Source: a virus. Taken from it: a stretch of DNA of 46,670 nt. The stretch spans positions 1 to 46,670 of the IMG/VR virus record IMGVR_UViG_3300046804_004525; one strand, 5' to 3'. Within the stretch, counting starts at the first letter, position 1, and each line of letters starts with the position of its first letter. Below are positions 33,386 through 42,536 of the stretch, one piece after another. The notes beneath the pieces were generated by a model. That model was given only the letters and a program-made list of their open reading frames with translations, was not told where the DNA came from and ran no database searches. The position numbers and the translations under genes are program-made.

Positions 33386-34867
33386 ATGTCTACCTGTACT
33401 TTAATACAACAAGTAAAAGTTAGTGATTTAGTAAGATATAGTACGCTAACGACTAAAGATTTAATATTGACAATTGAATCTGGTTCGTCAAATGATTTAT
33501 ACTCTAGAAAAAGTACATTTGGAGATATTGCTAAATATTTGTCGAGAATAACAGGATCTTACACAGGTAGTTTTTCAGGATCAGCTAAAACTCTGAAAGG
33601 TATTTTTACCGGTAGTTTTACAGGTAGTTTTAAAGGCATTCATTCTGGAAGTTTAAGTGGTGTATTTAAAGGCAATAGTACTGGCAGTTTTACAGGTAGT
33701 TTTAATGGATCCACTACCGGCAAATCAAAAACATCCGGTTCATTAAGCGGAAGTTTTTTTGGGTATATTTTTACAAAAACAGCCAAATCCTCAGGCAGTT
33801 TTAGTGGTAGTTTCGATGGAAAATTAATTAGTAAAAATTCGACGTTAACAGGTAGTTTTAGTGGAACGGGTAGAGGAAAATTTAGTGGAAGTGTTTCTGG
33901 TAGTATAAAAGGTAATATAAGCGCTTCTAACCATTATAATGCAAATAAAAAAGTAGCTTTTTATGGTACAGCTAGTTGTTCAAAAACCGCCTCATATGCT
34001 TTAAATTATAATGGTGGTATTATCGGCAGTGGCACAACAAATCAATTTACATATTGGTCAGCAGGTAATACATTAGATTCAACAAACTACATTGTAAGAA
34101 ATTCTAGTATTAATAATTTGGGTAGTATGCCTTCTGGTAGAACTACCGTTAATAATCCACTTCAAGTTTCTGCTGTAGGTGAACATTTAATTCAGAATTC
34201 CTCATCTAATCAGGCAATATATGGTATTGGATTACAAACTTCCAATAACTACTTAAGAACCAATGCAAATTTTGCGATTTATTATTCAGGTTCACACGTT
34301 AATACATCAGCATTACCTGCAAAAGATGTTATTTGGCAGTCCGGTAAATCTGGATGGGGAGTTTTGGGGGTTAGACAACGTTTATTAAGTGTAGGTAATA
34401 TCGTAAGTTCTGATAATGTAAATGCACAGTTACATTTACACTTAAGTGGATCTACTGGTTGGCCAACTGGTTACAATCCAAATACAAATGTATTTTTAGT
34501 TACTTCTGGTAGTAGTCAAACAAAATTATTACGTGTAAGTGGAAGTGGACAATTGGATGTAAGAGGAGATATTGTTGCACTATCTACATTCGCAACTTCT
34601 GATGGTAGATTAAAAGAAAATATTACTCCAATAAAAGACGGTTTACAAAAAATAAATCAACTTAATCCAGTTGAATTTATATGGAAATCGAACGGTAAAA
34701 CTGATTATGGTGTAATTGCTCAAGAAATTGAAGAATTATATCCTGATTTTGTTTCTCATAATATTGAGGGTTATAAAGTTGTTAAATACAATCCGTTAGT
34801 TGCATTATTAATCAAATCTATTCAAGAATTACATAAAGAAGTTCAAGAACTAAAAAATAAAATTTAA
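33386..34867 (+). CDS. Tail fibre with C-terminal S74 chaperone domain, 493 aa
   Basis: The N-terminal attachment-like domain (VKVSDLVRYSTLTTKDLILT) is followed by residues about 56-180 of GSFTGSFKG-type repeats, an apparent beta-helix. The last 89 residues are a Peptidase_S74 intramolecular chaperone: SDGRLKENI with catalytic Ser405 and Lys410, LNPVEFIWK, YGVIAQEIEELYP and a coiled-coil end. The chaperone trimerises the fibre and cuts itself off before Ser405. Tail adhesion is expected. Confidence 0.92.
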   Translation: MSTCTLIQQVKVSDLVRYSTLTTKDLILTIESGSSNDLYSRKSTFGDIAKYLSRITGSYTGSFSGSAKTLKGIFTGSFTGSFKGIHSGSLSGVFKGNSTGSFTGSFNGSTTGKSKTSGSLSGSFFGYIFTKTAKSSGSFSGSFDGKLISKNSTLTGSFSGTGRGKFSGSVSGSIKGNISASNHYNANKKVAFYGTASCSKTASYALNYNGGIIGSGTTNQFTYWSAGNTLDSTNYIVRNSSINNLGSMPSGRTTVNNPLQVSAVGEHLIQNSSSNQAIYGIGLQTSNNYLRTNANFAIYYSGSHVNTSALPAKDVIWQSGKSGWGVLGVRQRLLSVGNIVSSDNVNAQLHLHLSGSTGWPTGYNPNTNVFLVTSGSSQTKLLRVSGSGQLDVRGDIVALSTFATSDGRLKENITPIKDGLQKINQLNPVEFIWKSNGKTDYGVIAQEIEELYPDFVSHNIEGYKVVKYNPLVALLIKSIQELHKEVQELKNKI

Positions 34868-34881
34868 TATTTATTGGACAT

Positions 34882-37242
34882 ATGGCTATAAATGTAATAA
34901 ATAGATCCGGTCCTTTAAGTTTTAAAAGTGAAACAAATAATACTGAAAATCTTTCTATAAACGGATTATTAAGTAATTTTTATAATCCAGGTTCCAGTAA
35001 TTTTTCATTATCACAAAGTTATTATCAAATCGAAAATAGACTAGGTAATTCAAACACCGATACTAAAACAATCAGTATAACCAAACCAATTGGTACTGGT
35101 TTTATAAATAAAGACAATCGTCGGCCTATAAAATTCAGTGAATTTTATGGAGCTTCATATTTTAGTAGTTCTTTTAACGTCGCAGCCTCTACAGGAGTAG
35201 CTACAATAAAAATTTATTCACCAAGCGTAATTCAAAATAATAACTTTTTAACTAATACAATTCAAGATAAAGTTTATCAGTATACATTATATTCAAAATC
35301 AGATGTTACCACGCCTATTGTTGATTCTGGTTGGAATAAAGTTTTTTCATATGCCAAGGCAGGTGATAATGTTGAATCATTCTACAATTTAATTGATACA
35401 AAAGCATATAAGTTAGTAGCAAAAGATTGTCTTTCCAATGCATTTACTTCAAGTTTATTTATAGGAACATGTGCAAGTAGTGTAACAGATAATACAACAT
35501 ATAGTTATACAATGAATGCTCCTGATTTATCACTTGCATCATCTTTATTATTACAAAAAATAAATTCGGACAAATCGACAAATGGTTATTCTAATACAAA
35601 ATTAACAGATATATCAAATATTCTAAATAATTTAAATAACTTATTACAGAATCCAAATATATCCACTTTTAAATCAGAAAATCAATTATTACCTACAATT
35701 ACATATAGAGATAATTTAGGTTATAATAGAACATTAAGTTTTGATGGTTTAATCTGTCAAAAATCAAATGTGCCTGACGGTCCTCTTGGATATTTTTATA
35801 CAGGTTTAGTTACAGCTACAAGTGTTGGTGGAAGTAATCCTACATTTCAATATTCATTTGAAAATACATCTACATTTGGACAAATAACGATGTATATACT
35901 AGGTACACAAGATTCTGCCGGAAGTTCATGTACAAGTCCACCATCTCAAATTGGAAATTTTCCAATTAATATTTCTTTTTCAGGGCCACGATGTGGTCAA
36001 CAAGATTGTGGAGACGGTTTTACTCAACCGGTTTGTAATCCAACTTCTACAACGCAGATTAGACACAGTGCTAGTTTCTTCATCACAAACAACAATAATG
36101 ATGCAATGCAAGCTACTATAAGTCCGACATGGACAAAATTAAACGGTAGTGCATTGGATTCTTTACTTACACCTGTTGTTTTTAGTCCAAATGGAATATT
36201 TGAAATATCTTCAAATAGTAGTAAAAAAATAAGTATAGGTTTTGGATTATCCAGTTATTCCAATGTGTCTCAACCAACCTCTTTTACTGCAAAGGGGTCA
36301 GTAAGTTTAAATTTACCAATTGGTTATAACCCACAATCACAAACGTGTGAAATTATTGCTAATTTTGATAAAAATTCATGTGTAGTCAGTGTTGTACAAC
36401 CACCGGTTGTTACTCCCGTAACAAGCAATATCGGATGTGTAAATTATAATAGTTTATCTCTTGAAAATTGGACAACTATTAAAAATAAAGTGTTACAACT
36501 TATTACAAATGGCACAGGTACTACGGCGGATAAAACATTTGGCAAAGCTGTTATTAATTCTTTGCCAGGCTCCGGTTGTAATTTACCTACATCGTATACA
36601 CAAGATGGTTATGTTATTAATTTAACATGGACACTTGATAGTGCAGGTGAACAAACGTATGTATGTACTGTGGGTACGTCAGGACAGTTTTCAGGAACTT
36701 ACACCGTTAATGCATCAAACAGTACATTAGGTACTGCAAACTTTTATATATTATTTTTAAGAAAAAATAACAATAATAATGATGCGGAAAGTTATATTAA
36801 TATATGTCAAAGAGGTGGAGTATCATCCGTTGGAGGCGGATGTCCAGCTGCTTGGCAACTTATGGAAACCTTAGAACACGGCTTTATAACTGCTAGAGAA
36901 ATTAAGGTTGGTATGCATTTACGAGATGTTGAAAACGACAAATGGAATTTAGTTACGGTTGCATTTATAAACAGAGCTCCAATTTATAGAACAATAATTG
37001 ATAACAATATTTATGATGTAGATTCTTCACATAAATGGTATGTTGGAAATGGTGTTTGGAAAACTGTAACGGATATTAAATCTGGAAACGAATTAATAAG
37101 TACTGACGGTAAAAAATTAATTGTAAATGATTGTTATTTATTATTTGAAGAAGAAGAATATATGCATTTAAATTGTGAAAATCAAAGATTCGTTATGGGA
37201 AAAAATGTAATTGGTCATAATTTTCCTGTTCGAAAATTTTAA
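34882..37242 (+). CDS. Large structural protein with C-terminal Hint (intein/hedgehog-like) domain, 786 aa
   Basis: Residues 1-650 are Ser/Asn/Thr-rich beta-type sequence, as in virion or adhesin proteins, and include several Cys-rich loops (QQDCGDGFTQPVCNP). From Cys654 (CPAAWQLMETLEHGFITARE) a Hint-type module starts: GMHLRDVE, SSHKWYVG with His717, and VIGHN with H779-N780 at the end, followed by only FPVRKF. Self-processing or cross-linking at Cys654 is inferred. TATTTATT lies 6 nt before the ATG. Confidence 0.75.
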   Translation: MAINVINRSGPLSFKSETNNTENLSINGLLSNFYNPGSSNFSLSQSYYQIENRLGNSNTDTKTISITKPIGTGFINKDNRRPIKFSEFYGASYFSSSFNVAASTGVATIKIYSPSVIQNNNFLTNTIQDKVYQYTLYSKSDVTTPIVDSGWNKVFSYAKAGDNVESFYNLIDTKAYKLVAKDCLSNAFTSSLFIGTCASSVTDNTTYSYTMNAPDLSLASSLLLQKINSDKSTNGYSNTKLTDISNILNNLNNLLQNPNISTFKSENQLLPTITYRDNLGYNRTLSFDGLICQKSNVPDGPLGYFYTGLVTATSVGGSNPTFQYSFENTSTFGQITMYILGTQDSAGSSCTSPPSQIGNFPINISFSGPRCGQQDCGDGFTQPVCNPTSTTQIRHSASFFITNNNNDAMQATISPTWTKLNGSALDSLLTPVVFSPNGIFEISSNSSKKISIGFGLSSYSNVSQPTSFTAKGSVSLNLPIGYNPQSQTCEIIANFDKNSCVVSVVQPPVVTPVTSNIGCVNYNSLSLENWTTIKNKVLQLITNGTGTTADKTFGKAVINSLPGSGCNLPTSYTQDGYVINLTWTLDSAGEQTYVCTVGTSGQFSGTYTVNASNSTLGTANFYILFLRKNNNNNDAESYINICQRGGVSSVGGGCPAAWQLMETLEHGFITAREIKVGMHLRDVENDKWNLVTVAFINRAPIYRTIIDNNIYDVDSSHKWYVGNGVWKTVTDIKSGNELISTDGKKLIVNDCYLLFEEEEYMHLNCENQRFVMGKNVIGHNFPVRKF

Positions 37243-37253
37243 TTTTTATTTAA

Positions 37254-37358
37254 TTGACAAATATATATTAACGATGGTATTAATACCATTACGACAACGC
37301 TCGAGTGAGGTTGTTATGATAATAAGTTCAAATTGAATTATTAAAGAAAGGTAAATAT
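37254..37358 (+). promoter_or_regulatory. Promoter, operator palindrome and leader hairpin of hsp20
   Basis: TTGACA (37254-37259) and TATTAA (37278-37283) are 18 bp apart. A perfect 16-bp palindrome ATGGTATTAATACCAT (37274-37289) overlaps the -10 box and may bind a repressor. A leader hairpin ACAAC-g-CTC / GAG-GTTGT (37294-37313) follows, then AAAGAAAGG before the ATG. Confidence 0.6.
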
Positions 37359-37841
37359 ATGTCAGTTATTAAATATAGTCCGTTTACATTGCGTCAGGTT
37401 GATCGTGATGAGTTTCTAGCTCCGTTTGATCGTGTATTTGATGAAGTATTTGCAAATCACTTTCCAGAATTAACTAAAGAATTAGGGGTTGGATTTTTTG
37501 AAAAACAGAGTTATCCACGGGTGGATGTAGTAGATTATAATGATCGTGTAGAGATTCTAGCGGAAATTCCAGGTTTATCCAAAGAAGAAGTGTCTGTAGA
37601 AGTACAAGAAAATGTGCTTACAATTAGTGGACAAAAGATTAAAAAAGTCGATGATAAAGAATTGACAGGTAAATACATTCGTAGAGAATTAAAACATAGT
37701 AGTTTCAAACGTAGTTTTACTTTGGGCGAACAAATTGATAAGTCCGATTTACAAGCTAAGTTTGAAAATGGTTTGTTAAAGGTAACATTAACAAAGGTAA
37801 AACCAACTGTACCAGTTACAAAGAGAGTAAAGATTGATTAA
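37359..37841 (+). CDS. Small heat-shock protein Hsp20 (alpha-crystallin domain), 160 aa
   Basis: PRVDVVDYNDRVEILAEIPG (about 54-73) opens the alpha-crystallin domain, VLTISGQK and FENGLLKVTLTK close it, and a short tail follows. ATP-independent holdase for unfolding proteins, frequent in marine T4-like phages where it may aid virion assembly. A good Shine-Dalgarno-like AAAGG and its own promoter set it apart from the surrounding late genes. Confidence 0.95.
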   Translation: MSVIKYSPFTLRQVDRDEFLAPFDRVFDEVFANHFPELTKELGVGFFEKQSYPRVDVVDYNDRVEILAEIPGLSKEEVSVEVQENVLTISGQKIKKVDDKELTGKYIRRELKHSSFKRSFTLGEQIDKSDLQAKFENGLLKVTLTKVKPTVPVTKRVKID

Positions 37842-37862
37842 GATTCAATCTAGGTTATATCG

Positions 37863-37895
37863 AACCCCGTTATTAAATTAACGGGGTTTTATTTT
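37863..37895 (+). terminator. Terminator of hsp20
   Basis: AACCCCGTTA / TAACGGGGTT stem followed by a T-rich tail. Confidence 0.92.
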
Positions 37896-37913
37896 ATTTA
37901 AATATTTATATAT

Positions 37914-38963
37914 ATGATTAAATTTGAAAATGTAGTAATATTCACTTCGTTACTAATTGCAGGATGTGCTGCTTATTTTAGTGTATACGGTATTGGAATG
38001 TTATTTTCTGGTGCAACGTTTGCTGCTATGGTTATGGCAGGTTCATTGGAATTAGGTAAGTTGGTAACCACATCTTGGTTATTTAGATATTGGTATAGAT
38101 CCAATATACTAATGAAAGGTTATATGATATTTGCAATAATATCATTAATGTTTATAACATCACTGGGTGTATTTGGATTTTTAACGTCTGCGTTTCAAAA
38201 ATCATCATTAGAAGCTGAAATTTCAAATTCTAAAGTTGTTGCATTTGAGTCTCAAAAAGTTGAGGAATTGAAAAAAATTGAATCTACAAAAACTTCTATA
38301 AATAATTTGTTTAGATTAAGATCTTCACAAGAGTCAAGATTGACTGAAACTTTAACTAATGTTGTTATTGCAAGAAATCCAATACAGTTTCAGAACTTAC
38401 AAAATCAGATCAACGATCAAATTGAATCTATCAACAAACAATTAGAATCTGAAAATACAAAATTGAAGTCTTCGGATGAAAAAATTACTAGTTTAGATAA
38501 TGAGATATTTAAATTAAAGGTTGAAAACAGTCAGAAAAAAGATATAACTACTTTCAAATTTGTGGCTGATGAATTCAATACCACTATTCAAAAAGTAGTA
38601 AAGTGGTTTATAGTTGTTCTTATTACTGTATTCGATCCATTAGCTGTTATTTTATTGTTAGCATATAATATTACTACAAATAAAGTTAAGTTCGATCCTG
38701 AGAAGGATTACAATTTATACAATAAGAGTGAGAAGGAAGTAAATAACGATGTGGTTAATAGTACTGAAGTAAATTCGAATAATACAGTAAAAGTAGAAGA
38801 AAAGATAATTGAAAAGCCAGTGGAAGTTGAGAAAATTGTTGAGAAAATAGTTGAAAAACCAGTTGAAGTCGAAAAAATAGTTGAAAAGCCAGTTGAAAAA
38901 ATTGTAGAGAAAATAGTTGAAAGAAAAACAAAATCTGGTGTTAGGGGAATGTTTAGTTTTTAA
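37914..38963 (+). CDS. Membrane protein with long coiled coil and VEK repeats, 349 aa
   Basis: Three hydrophobic helices lie at about 8-30, 35-50 and 70-92, then a charged coiled coil (about 95-210), a fourth helix at about 228-250 (WFIVVLITVFDPLAVILLLA), and a C-terminal repeat of EKIVEKPVEVEKIVEK units. Similar multi-span proteins occur in marine T4-like phages; no function is known. TATTTATA (37903-37910) ends 3 nt before the ATG. Confidence 0.82.
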   Translation: MIKFENVVIFTSLLIAGCAAYFSVYGIGMLFSGATFAAMVMAGSLELGKLVTTSWLFRYWYRSNILMKGYMIFAIISLMFITSLGVFGFLTSAFQKSSLEAEISNSKVVAFESQKVEELKKIESTKTSINNLFRLRSSQESRLTETLTNVVIARNPIQFQNLQNQINDQIESINKQLESENTKLKSSDEKITSLDNEIFKLKVENSQKKDITTFKFVADEFNTTIQKVVKWFIVVLITVFDPLAVILLLAYNITTNKVKFDPEKDYNLYNKSEKEVNNDVVNSTEVNSNNTVKVEEKIIEKPVEVEKIVEKIVEKPVEVEKIVEKPVEKIVEKIVERKTKSGVRGMFSF

Positions 38964-39029
38964 AAATTTAAAAAATAAAAAAAATTTTTAATCACTTTAA
39001 TTAAATAAGATATATATGTAGTTATAAGT

Positions 39030-39173
39030 ATGGACGAAACTGAGCTTAAAGAATTGTATAAATTGTTAAAAAGGTCTTACGACGAATCGTGTTGGAAAAC
39101 ATTAAATGATGCTCTAGAGTATATTTCTGAGTTTATTGAAGTTGACGACGAATCCTACGAAGAAAATGATTGA
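39030..39173 (+). CDS. Small acidic protein, 47 aa
   Basis: MDETELKELYKLLKRSYDES then CWKTLNDALEYISEFIEVDD, a helical acidic protein ending SYEEND. It overlaps the next gene by 8 nt in another frame, a coupling typical of this block. No family recognised. Confidence 0.65.
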   Translation: MDETELKELYKLLKRSYDESCWKTLNDALEYISEFIEVDDESYEEND

Positions 39174-39447
39174 AATATTCTATTTAATACTATTATTGTT
39201 ATCTGTAATTTTAAATGTTTTTTTTGTAGTATCGTTAAAAAAATCATTTAATCAAATAGATAAATTGGAAGATTGGATTATAAATTATAAAAATCTAGTA
39301 GAAGATGCATATAATAAATTGAAAGAAGTGGATAATCGTGGTATCTTTGAAAAAGATGACGACGTTGGTTTTGTTTTTTTAGATCTTAAGCAAATCATCT
39401 TTTCTTTAAATAAAAAGATAATAACAGATGAAAAAGATCAGTCTTAA
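39166..39447 (+). CDS. Small membrane-anchored protein, 93 aa
   Basis: An N-terminal hydrophobic helix (IEIFYLILLLLSVILNVFFV) is followed by a charged, mostly helical cytoplasmic part. The ATG at 39166 places the helix at the N-terminus; an earlier start at 39136 is also open but overlaps more of the upstream gene. The stop overlaps the sigma-factor gene start by 20 nt. Confidence 0.7.
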   Translation: MIEIFYLILLLLSVILNVFFVVSLKKSFNQIDKLEDWIINYKNLVEDAYNKLKEVDNRGIFEKDDDVGFVFLDLKQIIFSLNKKIITDEKDQS

Positions 39448-40462
39448 AAAGAATAAATTAATGAAACTAAAGAAAAAAAGTAATGTTCTTTTTAAGAACA
39501 AAACCAAATCGTTTTCGAAAAAAATACGTAAACCGAAGAAGATTTCATCCATGATTAAATCGATAAAGAAACCAGTTAAAAAAGTTGTTAAAAAAGTTAA
39601 ACCAACTATAAAAAGAGTAAAATTAAAGTTGGATATTACATACGATAAATCAAATTTAAATGATACCGAAATTAATGTACCGAGAAATATCACAGATAAA
39701 GATATTATTGTAATAAACGATTTAAATCCAATTAATGATGAAGTTAAAGAGTTAACAGAACCAAGAAAAAAACGTAGAGGACGTAATAAAAAGGAAAAAA
39801 TATATTTTTCTAAGAAAACAGAAGAAGCTATTATAGAATATAATCTAGAAGAAGATCCAATTAAACGTAATGAGATTTATGAAAATCGTATAAAATATAG
39901 CTTTGACAAATTAGTAGAGAACATATTCAATACGTTTAAATTTACATATTTTGATACAGGTCCATTAGAAATACAAAAAGAAACTGTGGCACATTTGGTT
40001 TCTAATATACATAAATTTGAATCCGGTAAGGGAAAAGCATTCAGTTATTTTAGTATCGTAGCTAAAAATTATTTAATATTTCACAATAATAATAATTACA
40101 AACGTTTCAATCAACATGTAGATATCAGTGAGACTCCAGGCGAAGATAGTGTATGTCTTCAAACTGAAGATGCTCATCATAAAAATATACAAACTGCCGA
40201 ATTTATGAAATTATTGATTCGGTATTGGGAAAAAAATATAACTAAAATATTTACAAAACAAAAAGATCTAAACATAGCATATGCTGTTATCGAATTATTT
40301 CGTAATAGTGATCGTATTGAAAATTTTAATAAAAAAACGTTATATTTGTATATAAGAGAACTTAGTAATTGTAAAACTCAACAAATTACAAAAATAATAA
40401 ATAAGATGAAATCATATCAAAATATAGTTATGAAAAATTATTTAGATTCAGGTAACGTATAA
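39428..40462 (+). CDS. gp55-like late-transcription sigma factor, 344 aa
   Basis: Residues about 125-235 show a sigma region 2-like pattern (EAIIEYNLEEDPIKRNEIYE, ENIFNTFKFTYFDTG, AHLVSNIHKFESGKGKAFSY, FSIVAKNYLIFHN) as in the late sigma factors of T4-like marine phages. The first 120 residues are a Lys-rich extension (KKPVKKVVKKVKPTIKRVK), unusual in T4 gp55, which has 185 residues. It is expected to direct host RNA polymerase to TATAAATA-like late promoters. Confidence 0.8.
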   Translation: MKKISLKKNKLMKLKKKSNVLFKNKTKSFSKKIRKPKKISSMIKSIKKPVKKVVKKVKPTIKRVKLKLDITYDKSNLNDTEINVPRNITDKDIIVINDLNPINDEVKELTEPRKKRRGRNKKEKIYFSKKTEEAIIEYNLEEDPIKRNEIYENRIKYSFDKLVENIFNTFKFTYFDTGPLEIQKETVAHLVSNIHKFESGKGKAFSYFSIVAKNYLIFHNNNNYKRFNQHVDISETPGEDSVCLQTEDAHHKNIQTAEFMKLLIRYWEKNITKIFTKQKDLNIAYAVIELFRNSDRIENFNKKTLYLYIRELSNCKTQQITKIINKMKSYQNIVMKNYLDSGNV

Positions 40463-40477
40463 TATCATCAACCAAAT

Positions 40478-40502
40478 AAACCACTCAAATTGAGTGGTTT
40501 TT
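40478..40502 (+). terminator. Terminator after the sigma-factor gene
   Basis: AAACCACTC / GAGTGGTTT stem with an AAATT loop and T tail. Confidence 0.88.
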
Positions 40503-40516
40503 ATATTTATATACAT

Positions 40517-40855
40517 ATGGAATTAAATTTTGAAATATATAAAGGAAAGAATTTTTCTAGTTTATGCAAAGATATTGTTAAAAATTCTGAAAACAAGAAA
40601 GATCAAATTGATATATTGATTTCTGAATTAAGAAGTTTAATAAAAACCGTTAATGACGCTACAATAATAGTGCCTATGATCAAAGATTACTATGATGTAG
40701 GAGTTAAAAACGACGAACAATTAGTTAAATTAGCAGCGGTCATACAAAGACTAGTTGCTAAAGGTGAATCTAGTGGCGAAGGCAGTGCTATGGTGTTAAG
40801 TGAAGAAGAACGCAAACAATTGATGGATGAAGTTATAAAAATTGGAAACGAATAA
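40517..40855 (+). CDS. Hypothetical protein of the baseplate block, 112 aa
   Basis: Helical protein (KKDQIDILISELRSLIKTVN, AAVIQRLVAKGESSGEGSAM, LSEEERKQLMDEVIKIGNE). A similar protein precedes the hub gene in marine T4-like phages and may be an assembly factor, but this is memory-based. TATTTATA (40504-40511) ends 5 nt before the ATG. The upstream start at 40490 lies in the terminator and is rejected. Confidence 0.75.
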   Translation: MELNFEIYKGKNFSSLCKDIVKNSENKKDQIDILISELRSLIKTVNDATIIVPMIKDYYDVGVKNDEQLVKLAAVIQRLVAKGESSGEGSAMVLSEEERKQLMDEVIKIGNE

Positions 40856-40857
40856 TT

Positions 40858-42534
40858 ATGGTAAACACGGATGTAACAAAAATTAATAAATCTCCACAGT
40901 TAAATGATCAACAAATAAAAGATCTTGTTGATGTAAGATCTCCATTGCAACTTGCAGTTGTAGTGGATGTCATTTTTAATGAAAATCATGTTAAATTACA
41001 AGATGCTTACAAACAAAAAGTTAATCCACAAATTTTACCACTCAATTATAAAAATATACCAGCAAATCAAGACGATGTTGATTTTTCTTACATAGGCCGT
41101 GCAAAAATAAGAATATTATCACAAGAAAAGAAAACTCCAAATGAGAAATTACCATGGGCTATACCACTTGATCAAACTATTACACAATATCCACTTGTAA
41201 ATGAACTCGTTCTTGTACAAAAAGTAGGTAATAATTTTTATTATAGCAAACCACTAAATAAATTCAATTTCCCAAATAATATAGATTACAGTGTAGAAAC
41301 TGTATATAGTGAAAATGGAACTTCTGCCGTCCCTTTTTATTTCGACAGTAAAAGAGCAACATATACATCTGCTCCAATTTATTCTAAATACAATAATCTT
41401 GGATTTGTAGGTGAATATTTTATATTAAATCCATTTATAAGATTAATTAAAAAAAATGAGGGTGACACAACTATTGAAAGTAGATTTGGTCAATCAATTC
41501 GTTTTAGTGCTTATGATAATAATAGACTAAATGATAAAGGATCCTATCCATCCTATACATTAAACGGCAATTTATTAAAAGAATCTAGTGATGGTGGATA
41601 TGGAAATCCAAAGATTACTATTAGAAATAGACAAAGAAATATCTCTTTAGACGAACCACAACAATTACATCCCAAGTTACCACCTATTCCAAAAATAACT
41701 CCATCTGAGAAGAATTTTGGTGGACAAATAGAGGAAGATATTAACAATGATGGTAGCACAATACAAATAACAAGTGGAAAAACATTCAGTGAGTGGAAAA
41801 CTACAGTTTACAAAAGTATATTTGGCAAAACTTCAGATGGAGAACCAACTGAAGAACAAGTGAGATTCAATCCGAAAAATTCCACTCCATTTGTGTTTCC
41901 AACTTTAAATGGCGATCAAATCGTAATAAATACTGATCGATTGGTCTTAAGTAGTAGATTTGCAGAAACATTACATTTTAGTAAAAAACGTTACGCCGTA
42001 ACCACTGACAGCGAATATACAGTAGATGCTAATGATAATGTAGTTATAACTACAAATAATACTGCTTGTATAAATGCACCACAAATATTTTTGGGTCAAT
42101 ATGGTGAAACAAATGAACCAGTATTACTAGGTCAAACAACCGTAGATTGGATGTACGATTTATGTAATTGGTTATTAGACCACGTACACTGGCATCATCA
42201 CGTACACCCACATCCACATACACATCCTAGATCAGGAGATGCAACTCCAGAAAATACAAAGGATGCTAATCCAGATCAAACACAAATACCAGTACAACAA
42301 ATTAAACTTAAACTATTGAGAGATAATCTACACAAAACGCTAAGTAGAAGAGTATTCGTTACAGGCGGTGGATATGCTCCTGGTAGCAATGGAGTTAAAC
42401 CAACTGGTAGTGGCGGTGACTGTAAAGACCCAGTAGAAATTAATACTGTTACAGGTGCTGGAGTTGTGGGTGATTTCAAAGGTAGAAATCGTCGTGAAGG
42501 TCCAGTACAAGTTGAATTTGAATTTCAGGATTAA
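40858..42534 (+). CDS. gp5-like baseplate hub / spike protein with His-rich tip, 558 aa
   Basis: An OB-fold-like N-terminal half (FSYIGRAKIRILSQEK, YPLVNELVLVQKVGN) is followed by a loop-rich region and then repeat-like beta segments (SRFGQSIRFSAYD, LVLSSRFAETLHFS, NVVITTNNTACINAPQIFLG) as in VgrG/gp5 spikes. Near residues 440-460 is HVHWHHHVHPHPHTHP, a histidine cluster that could hold metal like HxH iron sites of spike tips. It lacks the lysozyme domain of T4 gp5. The start overlaps the previous stop region by spacing of 2 nt. Confidence 0.75.
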   Translation: MVNTDVTKINKSPQLNDQQIKDLVDVRSPLQLAVVVDVIFNENHVKLQDAYKQKVNPQILPLNYKNIPANQDDVDFSYIGRAKIRILSQEKKTPNEKLPWAIPLDQTITQYPLVNELVLVQKVGNNFYYSKPLNKFNFPNNIDYSVETVYSENGTSAVPFYFDSKRATYTSAPIYSKYNNLGFVGEYFILNPFIRLIKKNEGDTTIESRFGQSIRFSAYDNNRLNDKGSYPSYTLNGNLLKESSDGGYGNPKITIRNRQRNISLDEPQQLHPKLPPIPKITPSEKNFGGQIEEDINNDGSTIQITSGKTFSEWKTTVYKSIFGKTSDGEPTEEQVRFNPKNSTPFVFPTLNGDQIVINTDRLVLSSRFAETLHFSKKRYAVTTDSEYTVDANDNVVITTNNTACINAPQIFLGQYGETNEPVLLGQTTVDWMYDLCNWLLDHVHWHHHVHPHPHTHPRSGDATPENTKDANPDQTQIPVQQIKLKLLRDNLHKTLSRRVFVTGGGYAPGSNGVKPTGSGGDCKDPVEINTVTGAGVVGDFKGRNRREGPVQVEFEFQD

Positions 42535-42536
42535 TT

